A stretch of DNA of 64,000 nucleotides, from the NCBI GenBank assembly GCA_009733575.1, contig ML769444.1, positions 124,001 through 188,000 of the forward strand, read 5' to 3'. The DNA is from Gymnopus androsaceus JB14 (Eukaryota > Basidiomycota > Agaricomycetes > Agaricales > Omphalotaceae). Below the pieces are notes generated by a model. That model was not told the origin of the DNA. It made no database searches and saw only the letters and a list, made by a program, of their open reading frames with translations. Every line of letters starts with the position of its first letter. Position 1 is the first letter of the stretch. The translations under genes were made by a program, and so were the position numbers. This document shows, one piece after another, positions 35,990-47,279 of the stretch.

Positions 35990-37083
35990 ATGGCAAAAGT
36001 ATATGTTGGGTCAGTTTCTGCTTACTGTATCACGCGCTCCCCATTTCTCTGTGTTTTTTATGCACTGTCCTCGTCTTCTCCATGTCTTCTCCATGTCCTC
36101 TCAATGGCAAAAAGTTTTTCATACTGATAGTGAACCCTGTGTATAGCAATTTGAGCTGGAACACCACTGACGATACGCTCCGTCAAGTCAGTAAAAGCTA
36201 TTGCGCGAGCAGTGCTCACGCAGCTTTCTCCTGTTTCGTGCTTTGATCTTGATGCTTTTTTTCTCTTTTATAGGCTTTCAGTCAATATGGAGCTGTGACC
36301 GATGTATGCGATTTTATGCTCTTTTCGTGCAAATGTGAGATGAGAATGACTGATGGTTGAATGTAGTCGATCGTCATGCGTGATCGCGATACCGGTCGTT
36401 CTCGTGGTTTTGGATTCGTGACTTTTGGCACTAGCCAGGAAGCTGAGGCTGCGATTGCGTCGCTCAACGAACAAGAGCTGGACGGTCGTCGTATCAAGGT
36501 CAACCTTGCCAATGCTCGCGGCGGAGGCGGTGGCGGAGGAGGAGGGGGTACGTCATTCTTATCCGAATTTTGTTTTATTTTCTAGACTGATGCTTATCAG
36601 TCTCAGGCTACTCTGGAGGAGGAGGAGGAGGATATAGTGGAGGAGGAGGTTTGTCGTGTAATCTGGCGCGTTGAAGTATTCAACTAACCGTTCATATTTT
36701 AGGCTACTCTGGTGGAGGTGGTGGATATGGCGGAGGCAGCGGTGGCTACGGTGGAGGATCAGGCTACCAAGGTTTGCGAGTTCTACCTTGCCAATCTCAT
36801 TGATACTGATATATTCGTTCAGGTGGAGGTGGTGGATACAACAGCGGAGGAGGATATTCTGGCGGCGGCGGGTACCAGAGCGGAGGTTAGTGTGCAGTTC
36901 AAGCCTTCTTTTACCCATCTTTAATCTTTCTCATTCGCAGGTGGCTACGGCTGGCCAGGGTGGCGGCTACTAATCACCAACTTTTCCCCGATCCAATATG
37001 TCTCTTTCTTTTCTTCCTCTCTTGTCGTCGTCCTTCTCGGTTGTAGCCTGCAGATCTGTTATCGCGATGTAGCTTACATTTGA
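35990..37083 (+). CDS. Glycine-rich RNA-binding protein (single RRM)
   Basis: Eight exons, about 180-200 aa; start ATG at 35990. The RRM has RNP2 KVYVGNLSW, split by an intron, and RNP1 RSRGFGFVTF, with AIASLNEQELDGRRIKVNLA completing the fold. Then come Gly/Tyr/Ser repeats (GYSGGGG units), each exon ending in phase 1 and starting GGY or GGG, so repeats and exons match. Such proteins bind RNA and affect stress responses and splicing. At the end, the frame from the last splice reads GGYGWPGWRLLITN and runs to a stop at 37081-37083. The neighbouring frame gives GQGGGY and a TAA at 36971-36973, the usual ending of the family. A one-base shift near 36950-36955 is therefore likely; the true end may be 36973. 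Confidence 0.85.
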
Positions 37084-37713
37084 TGTCTCCCAGCCTTTCT
37101 CGTTGTTCTCCGTATACAAGCCTCCCTACCTGCTCCCTGCTTGTCCTTTTGTCATCCTTCCTGTCGCTCGTTGCTTGGTCGTTTTCGTGCTGGTAAAAAT
37201 TATCATCTGTAGTCTATATCGGTTCAAGTGGTCAGTCATGTATGTACTATTACTTTCCGTGGCTTTCATGAAATCGTGTCTCGAAATAATGATGTGAACG
37301 ACTGAGGATATAAATAAATTGAGTTCAAGCGGACGGCGCAATGACCAGCCTCGAGGCGATGCTTCGAGATATGTATGGAAATTATGCTTGGGCCTTGCTC
37401 GGGCCAACATTTTTGACCCATTTTTCATGGTCTAGTGCCTGTTCCCTAGCCGCAAAGGCAGGTCAAACGAATGTCCAAGCAGAGATCCTATCATTTATAT
37501 AGTGAGTAGAAATCAAGAGCAAAAAAAAACCGCCCATTGTCCTCCAAGCGCCCACCTGCACCTACAGTAATAAGCGCCACAACAAGGACAACACCGCCAC
37601 AAACTATCTTTCCCACCAACTCTTCGCGTTCTACTTTCATCTACCCTCCCTCGAGTCCACGACACGGCGACCAGCCAGCTCATTTTTTTGCTCAGCCTAG
37701 CTTGCCTTCAGCC
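37084..37713. other. intergenic, upstream of HMG-box gene
   Basis: About 630 bp, with the RRM gene's 3' UTR and the HMG gene's promoter. An open frame without ATG runs from about 37537 into the HMG exon (SSKRPPAPTVISATTR...), so an upstream exon supplying a start is possible. No other feature was seen. Confidence 0.5.
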
Positions 37714-38983
37714 ATGCCAAAGGCATCCACTCCTCCTCGCGAAGAAAAAACCAAGCGCCCGCCAAATGCCTGGATCATATTCCGCTCCGATATGAACAGG
37801 CTGCTGCGAATCGAGGATCCAAAGGCGACCCAATCTGCGCTATCCAAACGAATTTCCGATCTTTGGGCCACGGCTACTCCTGAAGTCAGGGCTCAGTACG
37901 AACGTAGAGCCGAGGCTGCTAAAGTTGCCCATCACGCGAGATATCCCAACTACAAGTTTGCTCCCAGAAAGAAAGAGGAAGTCGCTAGAGAGAGAGAGGC
38001 CAAACGTCTTGCCAAGGAGGAAAAGGCAAAGGAGAGAAACGCGCGAAATGCCCAGCGCACGTCTCTCGAAGCCGCACCTCCGTCTCTTTATCCTACCTTG
38101 GCAGAGTACGGTCCTTTGGGGCCTTCTCCCCCAGGCTCTGCTGCTGTCTCACCCGCAGCATTTAGCAGTCGCGAGCCATCTCCACTGTCCCTTCCTTCTG
38201 AACAGCAGATTTTTTCTCCACCCGCGGAGCCTGAAATGCCGCTCGCTGGCCCGAGCACTTGGGCCCTTCCTTCGACCGAGCCCCAAGCCCAGCCTGCTTC
38301 TGACGATCAATGGGACGTCTCATCCCAGTTTGCCGTGCGTTCTTTACGCGTCTTATTATTTTGGTGAAACTGACTAGGCTTAACAGTCTTTGCTCCATTA
38401 CAATGTGCTTCAAAACAACCTTGATCCATCGCTGTGGGATCCCTCTGGTGTGGACAACGTTCTACAACCTACGGGTGATCCCTCGATTTTCAACCTCAAT
38501 CCGTTCGACGACCACTTCAACGGATCGCAAGAATTGAGTATAAGCATGGGCTCTTTGGACACTGGCATGTTCAACTCCACCTGGGACCTTGACCCGGCAT
38601 TTGGGATGCACAACTTTGACTTCCCTTCTATCCCCAGCGCGCCGGATTTCCAGCAAAACACTCCGTATGACATGAGCTCAGAGCTCACGCCTGGCGAGTC
38701 GCAGGGCTCTCCGTATGACATGAACAACAATTCAGGATTCGACTCTTTTGACCTTCCGGCGGAGATACCTGCGTCCCAGGTTGCTAGTAGTTCGACCCAG
38801 CCATTTGATGAGGCTGCCGCTCAGCACCAGCAGCAGCAACAGGCCAACACTAGCTCCTACGCTCCTCCCTCTGGAGCGATCTACGCTGGGAATCGCCGTG
38901 TCGGAGGCACCTGGGCCCAGTATAGTCTTCCAGAGGCTGACCTCTCATCGCACTCTTACGCCGTGACCACTGCTGCTCAGTAG
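37714..38983 (+). CDS. HMG-box transcription factor
   Basis: Two exons, 37714-38334 and 38387-38983, 405 aa. The HMG box lies at residues 14-84: KRPPNAWIIFRSDMNRLLR, then ALSKRISDLWATATPEVRAQ and YERRAEAAKVAHHARYPNYK, the sequence-specific MATA/ROX1 subtype. A basic stretch (APRKKEEVAREREAKRLAKE) follows, typical of this class. The rest is disordered, Pro/Ser-rich, with a short Gln run (QHQQQQQ) near 38830 and several acidic/aromatic patches (FNSTWDLDPAFGMHNFDF) that could activate transcription. It could be a pheromone-response or stress regulator; nothing in the neighbourhood points to a mating-type locus (no homeodomain pair, no pheromone receptor). The start is the first ATG in frame, but the open frame extends about 180 bp upstream. 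Confidence 0.87.
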
Positions 38984-39577
38984 GGTCTTTGTGGACGTTC
39001 TTCTGTATTACCTGTTGTTTTTGCATTATCTTTATGCTTTCGCATTGCTATTCATACCTCTCTGCATCTCCCAACATCTTTTCTCTTCATTATTGACGCA
39101 TCCTTGGATCTTTTGGATCTTTACACGAATCTAGTTATGATATCTTTTATGCTCTCTCTTTCTCGTTGTCGCTCTGTGTCCCTGTGCTATCTTATTGCTA
39201 ACAGTCCCGCCTTTTTCTTGAGCGCAATATTTCTTCACTTTACGCGCTCCCTCTTAAAACTCACATCGTTAGCACTTGCTATACTCGTCGCTTTTTCATT
39301 CTCCACTCTTCTCCGTTTCCATCGTGCTTTGTTCTATACTATGTGTTATTGCTCTCGGCTGTGCTTTTTTTTTTGGTTTGATACTAGACTCATACATACT
39401 TACGACCTTTGCTAGTTGTACTACCATAGCACCATACCAAATATATAGGCTGCTTGCGGTTAACGCGTACACAATCCCCGAGTGACCGCGTGCGTAGTTT
39501 GTGAATGTTTGAAAACAAAGGCTTCGGTTATTTCATCCGAATTCCCAAGTTTCAACATCGTCTGCCTGTAGAAGGGA
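38984..39577. other. intergenic between HMG-box and kinase genes
   Basis: 594 bp, T-rich (TTCTTTATGCTTTC, TTTTTTTTTGG near 39369). It contains the HMG 3' UTR and the kinase promoter. No gene is supported; the plus-strand open frames there are hydrophobic because of the T-rich sequence. Confidence 0.55.
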
Positions 39578-42129
39578 ATGCTCTCTCCTTCTCAAGATGG
39601 CAGTATTTCCTCTCTTGTTGCGCTGAGCAGAAACGCCTCGGTTATCTCAACTTCCAGCTCAGATTCGGTTGCTGAATCCACTCTCCTTTCTACACCTATT
39701 CGGCCTCGACCATTACGCACATTTTCATCCCCTCGCTCTGCAAGTCCCGCCAGTCCAACTACCAGAACACCGAGGCCTCCTTCATATCTCACTAAAGAGC
39801 TCAGGGTAGCTGAAGATTATCCCCGCAGTAGGGCAGCATCCAAAACAAGATCAAAGTCAAGAGCTCCGAATGAGCTCTCGATTGATGACTTTGAAGTCGG
39901 AGAGACCCTTGGAGAAGGTTCCTATTCGACTGTGAGGTATCTTCTGTGATCCACGAGATTATTTTGCTCAATCAGGAGCCCAGGTTCTCAAAGCCACCTT
40001 ACGGAAGAGTGGAAGGATGTTTGCGATAAAGGTCTTGGACAAGTCCCATCTTGTGCGCAAGAACAAGAGCTCTACAGTCAAAGTTGAGCGAATCGCACTC
40101 CTTCGCTTGGGCAGGCAGCATCCTGGCCTTGTTTCGCTGTATTGGACGTTTCAGGACAATTATAGTCTTTGTACGCTTTTAGTTGTGACAATAATTGTCT
40201 TTCATTGATGGGCTTTAGATTTCGTGATCGATTTAGCTACAAACGGCGAGATGCAGTCGTTAATTTCACGAATGGGATCTCTATCCACGCGTTGTTCTCA
40301 GTACTACGCGGCCCAGATCGTCGACGCCCTGGAATACATGCATTCCAAAGGCGTCATTCACAGGTTCGTCCTACACGCTTTCAATCTGCGACGCTCATAT
40401 ATATCATACCTTATCTAGAGACCTGAAGCCTGAGAATCTTCTCCTGGATGTCGACTTTCGTTTGAAGATTACCGATTTCGGTACAGCAAAGGTGCTTAAC
40501 GCCGATGGTGCGTCTCCTATCTTGCTACATGAAATCTCTGCTGAACCAAAGCTTTGCAGTCGAAACAGAACGCTTTGTGGGAACTGCCCAATACGTCGCA
40601 CCAGAGCTAGTCGTTGCAAATGAGTCGAGCGAAAGGTCTGCCGTTGATAATACTTTGGTTAGCGCTTGCGCTAATTGGGTTCATTCAGTTCAGACCTTTG
40701 GGCTCTTGGATGTATCGTGTACCAGATGTTGTCAGGGCGTTTCGCATTTTCTGGCTTATCAGAGTACCTCACACTTCAAAAAGTTAAACAAGTCGACTAC
40801 ACCTTTCCCGAAGGGTTCGATGAGAACGCCAAAGACTTGGTCCAGAAGCTCCTGGTGAGTGTCAAGGTTATAATGTTATTCTCGATGACTGAACCTCTTC
40901 GCAGATCCGTGAACCTACTCAACGGCTTGGAGCTGGAGAACCAAACTCTTCTCTGGGTATGCCCGCGCTTCGTTTACACCCATTCTTCAAAGGTGTGGAT
41001 TGGGCAACGCTCTGGTCTGATCCTGCTCCTCCGCTCGAAGCAGGACTTGTCAAACGGGAACATCCTCTTGCTCGCGGCCAAGACCAGAACTGGGAAGATG
41101 TTGGTGCGACCTGGGATGCTTTGGTTATGGATGATGATGATGATGATGATGATGTCGGTCTCGCACCGGTTGGGGATGGCATAGACTGGTCGGACAACGC
41201 AGAAGGCTCCGCACTTCTTCTAAGGCAGCGTCAGTTTGATACCGCTCCGCCGCAACAACCCGTGGATATCTCGTTGGTCTCTCAGGTGATTCCGCGAGAA
41301 TTGATTGAGGAGGAGGATTCTCGTCCACCTACCGAGGTCAAAGCTAAACCCTCAACTACTGCGAGGTCGATCAATAGACCTGTATCCGTTTCCCGTACTG
41401 CAGAGTCTCCGTCCTCAGGCTCCCCGGGCAGTTCTTCGGAGGGAGGATCGGTCGAGAGGATTACATCTGGCGTACAAGCGATGGGGCCTTTTAGGTTTCC
41501 TTCAGATCACAGCAATGGGGCTGTAGAGCATGAGCGGGGAAGGAGCCAGGCTCCAACGCCTATCCAAGGGAACACTATGTCCACTGCTGAACTGTATGGT
41601 TCACGTTTCCTTATTTGTCTTCCTGATTTCTTATTGTTACACATAGACCTTTAACACTCAATCCACAAGCAAACGAAGTGGTCCTTTATCAGTCTTTGGT
41701 TGAAGTGCGCTCCATTCGACGACGGGCCAGTCGCCTTTTAAAGCCAATCCCCGGGACACAAATCAAACCAAAGACACGAGAAATAATCTTAACCAATCAC
41801 CGCTTGATCTGCCTGAAGACAAAGAACTCACCAACTCGTTCATCTGTGAAATCAGAGCTTTTCATCAAAGCTGGTGAGGAAGGAAAGGAGAAGGAAAAGA
41901 AGAAGGATGGTAAGGACGCCAAGGGTATCTTGGTTTCTGCGGAATTGAAAGGAGACCGAGAGTTTGCCGTGCTTTCAGTGAGTCTTTCCGCCTCTGCCTT
42001 ATTATCTCCTCTCAGCCGTGTCTTCAGTCGATTAAAACGTTTCATTACGCGACAGAGGATGCATCAACTGCTTCTCTCTTTGTGGAGAAGATCAACACAG
42101 CGATATCGTCTCTGAACGTCCAGTCATAA
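39578..42129 (+). CDS. PDK1/Pkh-type AGC protein kinase
   Basis: About 720 aa in about ten exons; start at 39578, stop at 42127-42129. A Ser/Pro-rich N terminus (about 100 aa) leads to the kinase domain: ELSIDDFEVGETLGEGSYST (Gly loop), FAIKVLDKSHLVRKNKSSTV (catalytic Lys), RFVGTAQYVAPELV (activation loop Thr), IHRDLKPENLLLD (catalytic loop), KITDFGTAKVL (DFG), SDLWALGCIVYQMLSGRFAF. The order and the TAQYVAPEL motif are typical of PDK1/Pkh1-3, master kinases that phosphorylate other AGC kinases downstream of sphingolipids. C-terminal to it are an eight-Asp run (41131-41153), a disordered linker, and a PH-like domain (KPKTREIILTNHRLICLKTK) near the end. Location is probably the plasma membrane or eisosomes, by analogy with yeast Pkh. 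Confidence 0.9.
41131..41153 (+). repeat. GAT microsatellite in kinase coding sequence
   Basis: Eight tandem GAT/ATG-type triplets encoding an Asp run in the linker after the kinase domain. Slippage here would change the run length without breaking the frame. Confidence 0.85.
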
Positions 42130-42317
42130 TCCTACCTATCTAAGCTATGTAACTAATGGGTATTTTTGTTGGTTTTATTGCGTCCTGTATAGTAGCACTT
42201 TCACGTCTCGACAGACAGTTTATTCAAAAGCATATCCAACTCATTGTACACGTCCTTTGAATTATAGTTGCATGTATTTTGTCATATAACATTGCGGATA
42301 TACATAGGTAATTTTTA

Positions 42318-43496
42318 TCAACCAGGAGGAAGAAGACTGGCATCAACAGCACCAACGTCCTCTAAGGCTGCATCTTCTACAGCTGTACCAGCTATAGGTG
42401 TACGAGGCATGGCCATTACACCTAATATGCGTTAGGAAGCTATCCGAAAGATGATAGTATATGGATCTTACCTGTTCTTGCAGCCTCAAGGATGCCAAAA
42501 GGTCGCAACAAGCCCAAGAATGCCTCGACACGGGTCGTCTTCGCTGTAAGCTCAACAATGATGCTGTTTTCACTAACATCTACAATCTTTCCTCCAAACT
42601 GACTGGCCAGAGTGGAGATAGAATGAAGGTGTTGGTGCTTGAGTCTTAGAGCTTGGGAAGGAGTGAGAGCAGTGGAGATGCTCTGGCGTAACTCGGCCTC
42701 AACAGCTTCCGGGTGCGCGCCTAGCTCAAAGTTATGCGCAAGAACCGTTTCGCGTTCCATTTTCTCCTCGGGGGTGAGTTTGTCAGAATGCACGCGTGGA
42801 GAGTGAGTGGGGCCACCGACGAGCTGATCCTCGAGGTATTCGGGTCCTAGAATGGAAACTTTGACGAGGAGCAGTTCACGCGTAATAGTGCGCGTATCGG
42901 TGTAGTCTAGGACAGCCCAAACGGGTACCTTTTGAGTTCGTTAACGCCAATTGAAGTACGGTAGTAACCCAACGAGCTTACTAGATCCTCAAGCTGCCTC
43001 CGAGCTTGCTCAACGACACCATCTTGTCCGCTCAAAACGATACACATCCGACTAAGGTCGCGAATTTCCGTAGAACATACAACCAATGAGTCGATGTTGA
43101 AGCCTCTACCGGCAAGAATTCCAGATACACGAGAGAGCACTCCGGGCTCATTTTGAACGAGACAGTTTAGTACATGCCTCAAAGATTATCTTAGTGGGGT
43201 ATAGGAAAGAAAACAAAAATGACTCACTTTTTGAAGGGCTGCAAGCTGGGAGGAGGAGTGTTGTAAAGAATGTTTGTGACAGCCTCCTCTGCTGATCTTG
43301 AACGAGGAAGATCCATTGCAGGAAGTGGCGGAGGTCGCGTCCTCTGTGTTCGCTTGTAATCCAATGCGGAAGTCGAGTCATCGACGGGTTTTGGAGGTTG
43401 GGGAATTTTGTCTGCTCTGAGCACAGCGGTCAATGATAGATGGCGAGCAGTAATGACCCTTGGCGCGGCGCGAGCTCTGAATAGAAGACTCGCCAT
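42318..43496 (-). CDS. ILV6: Acetolactate synthase regulatory (small) subunit
   Basis: About 330 aa in four or five exons; start ATG at 43496, stop at 42318-42320. The N terminus MASLLFRARAAPRVITARHL is Arg/Ala-rich without acids, a typical mitochondrial presequence. An ACT domain follows: HVLNCLVQNEPGVLSRVSGI, LAGRGFNIDSLVVCSTEIRD, LSRMCIVLSGQDGVVEQARR. Then VKVSILGPEYLEDQL and the second ACT-like domain (HSISTLASQFGGKIVDVSEN; EAFLGLLRPFGILEAARTG). Ilv6 binds the catalytic subunit Ilv2 in mitochondria, stimulates it and confers feedback inhibition by valine in branched-chain amino acid synthesis. A segment of about 50 residues between the ACT domains matches the fungal insertion. The catalytic subunit is not in the window. 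Confidence 0.93.
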
Positions 43497-43563
43497 GTTG
43501 TTTAATGAAAGTAAAAAGCGAAGAAAAAAAGTTATGAGTCATGACTAATCTACTTAATTACAT

Positions 43564-46500
43564 TTATTTAGACGCGTTCTGGAGAACGGTTCGTGCAAGT
43601 AGTATATATTCTTTTGCGTCCTTTGGGTCCCTGCCTTCAGTCTCGTTCGTCTTCTCCCAGTGAGCCAGGCCGCCTTCAATCAAGGTTCTAGCTTCCTCTT
43701 CCGAGTGTTCATCTACCCAGCGGACATATTCTGCCTCCTGCCAACCGTGAAGACTGTGCGGTAGGGGCAACGGAGATCGAACGAGAATATGATGAAGGAC
43801 TATTAACGGTGGCACACCAGACGTATCCTTCGGGTTAGCCAACTGCGCGTTCTCCAAAAACAGTAGCGGCCTAGAAAGCGTATTCGTCAGGAGCGCAATC
43901 TTTGGAAGAAACACAGCACCTACCTCATTGCTCGTAAAAGGCGGTATTCATCACCTAGACTTTCAAGATTTCCGCCGCGCTTCTTACTTTGAGACCCATC
44001 AACCATAAAGGCGCTCAAAGCAAATTCCAGCTCTGTCATGTCAGTGGTAAGTTGCAACTTCCCGGTTTCACTGAGAGGCTGCGTGATCGATACATGAAGA
44101 ACAAATGTTCGCAGTACAAATTTGACGATCGACATAACCCTGTAACCTGGATAAGACTCTGGTAAATAGAGAAAGGGGAATTGTACGATCGTACCAGGTA
44201 TGACTCTCTCCTTCAACCGAGTATTTACTCAAGACTTCCGTTTTGATGAAGGAAAGCTTGTCAACGAGGTCCTTCATATAGAAACTAGGTCCACCCATGC
44301 CTCCAGCTCGATCAACTGATTTTCCAAAGTCAATTCGATGCAAACGAGCAACGATGGCACCAAGCTCGCGACGGATTGCGGTCAACAGTGGATCCACAAC
44401 ACGTTCATACATGACACGGATTTTCTGATTAAGGAAAATTGAATGCGAGGTTCAGTATAACATGAAAACGAGAACGACATACATCGATACTCGGGCTGAT
44501 CATTTGGTATAATACATCATTGTGCTCTTCTCGTAGTTTCACGAGACGTGAATGACAGTGGTAAAGACAGGTTGCCGCTGCAGCATTCAACGCCTGCGCA
44601 GGAGTAGCGGTTGGACCAGAGAGTAAAACAGCTGAACGATCTTTGGTGATCTAGAATCGGAAGGACTCAGTGATTATTTCCTGTGAAGGAAGATACTCGA
44701 CAAACCAAAGAATCTGCCCTGGAAATCATCATATCCAGGCTGGAAACAACGTTCTTTGCAACAGAACGAACAAATATCGGATCAAACCTAGCAGAGTCCA
44801 ATTCGTTTGTTACTGTACGTGCGATGTTGAGACCGTCATTCGCGCTTGGGGCTGCTCGGGCTCCATTATTGGGGAATGCTTGAGCAACACTCTCATTGAG
44901 TTTGTTTGTGGATCGAGAGAGATAAAGCGTCTCAAAATGTGCCAATGAACGCAAAACAAGAACTGTCTCAGGGCTAAGGAAATATGAACGAGCGTTCTCA
45001 TCGGTACAGCAAATCATGCGTACCTCTGGTGAGCGGAACTGTACACCGTGTCAGTGTGCACGGCTATCTTGGCGAAAAACTCGTGAAAAAGTCGGAGAAG
45101 CTTGGGATACCCGGTGCTCAACGTTTGCTGAATGAAGCTTGACCCTAATTTTTTTAAAGAATAAAAAAAAGAAACATCAGTCCTGGAGCAGACTGTGAGA
45201 ACACATACAAACCTCTGGCAGAATCACGAGCGTGTTTTTCCAGAGCACGACATAACGCTGTCCAAAAGGTTGCGCTGGGTTTATTCTCAAGAATCTAAGG
45301 GGTGTCATTAAGTCGCCTATACAATTGCGGGAATTGAAGGAAGAATCGCGACTCCTATAGGTAAATGAACAACATACCGTCATGGCTTCATCAAGGAAGA
45401 CTGTCTGGGAGACTGTGTCCCTCTTCAATTTGAGAACTTTTTCAAGTGTATAAACCTGACACGAGAACAAAAGTGAGTAACCTTATCTAGCAATAATCTC
45501 GGATGCAAGGACAGATACCACTCTGCTTTTCGCCGATGAAAAAGGAAAACAAAGTGACTGGTACCTTGATACAACAATCGGCCATTTCTTCCGTCATTTT
45601 TTCTAATCGAGCCCATAGAGCCGCTGTATATTGTGGAGCCGTAAGATTGGTTGGTTCTGTGCGAACGCGGGACTTGTATTGCTGTCCAGTTGAGCCTAGG
45701 CTGGGACTTGCACTTCCATCTATGTGCAGGGCGTGTTGCAGCATGCGGAATGAAGCAAAAACAAGCAAGGTTAACCTTTACTTGCATCTTTGGAAATTCT
45801 TGTGAGATCAAAGGCGCGTTTAATGCGATCTTCCACGTCTTGAGCCAGCTCAGTCATCAGAGTCTGGACTTGTTGCGGAAGAACTCCCAGGTTATAGGCT
45901 GTTTGCAGAGAAGACGCAAGAAGTGACTGGTTCTACACTACGGCCATAAGGACAACGATCAACGATCAAGGACAAGGGAAAATGTACTGACAAGAGTAGT
46001 AAGCCCTGTCACAATCATATACTCCATCTCATTGGAGACTTTTGCTCTGGCGTCTTCAATGAAAGGTATGTGTGCAGCGATGGCATGAATGGATCGAAGA
46101 TTGAAATTCCTTTCGTCCAGGTCTGTCTTCGACTTTGCACCGGGGTCCGAGGCTCCAGGGCCATCTATTAAGGCAACTGCGAGGAAGAATGAATAACATT
46201 GAAAAACTTCAACACGGCACAGCTTGCCTAGTTCGGCGATACTCAGAGCAGCTTTAGCAATGGTCCTTTCTTTCTCATCTCCGGTGTCTCCCGATAGGCC
46301 TGTACTTGAGGTTAAAGCAGAGGTCTTCGTCTGGACCGCAAGGCCGGAACGTTTAATGGTGTCATGGGTTTGTGACAGGTCGGTAGTAGAAAGGCCATCC
46401 ATTTCGACCATCTGACCTTCAAGCCGCCGCGCCAAGACAACGAACCTCGACGTTCGTCGCAGTACATCGGATGCTTGCTGGAATTTTTGTAGTCGAGAAA

Positions 46501-47061
46501 GGGAGGTATGAAGAGACTGATAAGGGTCACTTATTTTGCGACGAAGCCTGCAGGAGATGAGTTGAATTACATGAAGAATGGCGCGTATACATACTTTTCA
46601 ACGGAAGAGTCTAGGTCAATAAGATCACTCTTGACTGAAGTGAGTGAGCCGGAGAGTTGATTCGCATTCGCTGCTTGGGAAAGCAAGTCCTCATGATGCG
46701 TAGTGACCTACGGACAGATGAGTACACTGTACCTCTTGAGATATACAGGAAACGAACAAGGGTCTTGATTTGTTTGGAAACGTCCTCTATCCCCAGAGAC
46801 AACTTGGAAATAGCTAGAGATATGTCGTCCTTTGCTGATGCTCTGGTGCGGACAGCTTGTTGTGCTGTTTTCCTGTGGTAGAAGGTTTGAGATCGTTGGA
46901 TGGAAGATATGGCTCTCCCGCGAGAATTGCATTGGCGTAGTCGTTGGGTTCAAAGGTGGAAGACGCAAAGAGGGAATAATCTACAGTAAGCGGGATCAAG
47001 TGAAAAGGGGGACAGTCGAAAATATTCGAGAAGAAATACCTGTTTGAACCAACTGGCTCAT
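43564..47061 (-). CDS. COG5: Conserved oligomeric Golgi complex subunit 5
   Basis: About 850-900 aa in many exons; start at 47061 (MSQLVQT, then DYSLFASSTFEPNDYANAIL after a GT...AG intron), stop at 43564. The DYxxFxxxxFdxxxYAnxil opening, the coiled-coil region (ARRLEGQMVEMDGLSTTDLS near 46400) and the C-terminal blocks (VDPLLTAIRRELGAIVARLH; TDMTELEFALSAFM; DEYRLLRAMR) are those of COG5. The protein belongs to lobe B of the COG tether, which retrieves Golgi enzymes in retrograde vesicles. It is soluble, without transmembrane segments. It shares its strand with the ILV6 gene 67 bp downstream and is divergent from the Zn2Cys6 gene with 218 bp between starts. Confidence 0.88.
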
Positions 47062-47279
47062 TCCGTCAAACTAAGTTCAGTTCATTCATACAAGTAAGTA
47101 ATAGTGAGTTAGATCGCGAAAGGGTGTGGGAATAATGATCGCTGATGGTCACCGAGCGCCGAGCTGTGAATTCTGTCATTTTATAACTTCGAATGTAGAA
47201 TCACAACTTTCTTCCATTCTCCCTCGACCGTGCCGTGTAATACACTTCCTTCCTTCCTTCCTTCCACGTCGCGCCTCTC
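47062..47279. promoter_or_regulatory. divergent promoter, COG5 / Zn2Cys6 gene, with CTTC repeat
   Basis: The 218 bp between the two starts must serve both genes. A pure CTTC tetranucleotide run of five units lies at about 47245-47265, just before the plus-strand start, and is probably polymorphic. Confidence 0.55.

Noticed and set aside
37714..38983. HMG-box gene as part of a mating-type locus
   Set aside because: No homeodomain gene pair, pheromone receptor or pheromone precursor lies nearby; HMG-box factors have many other roles in basidiomycetes.
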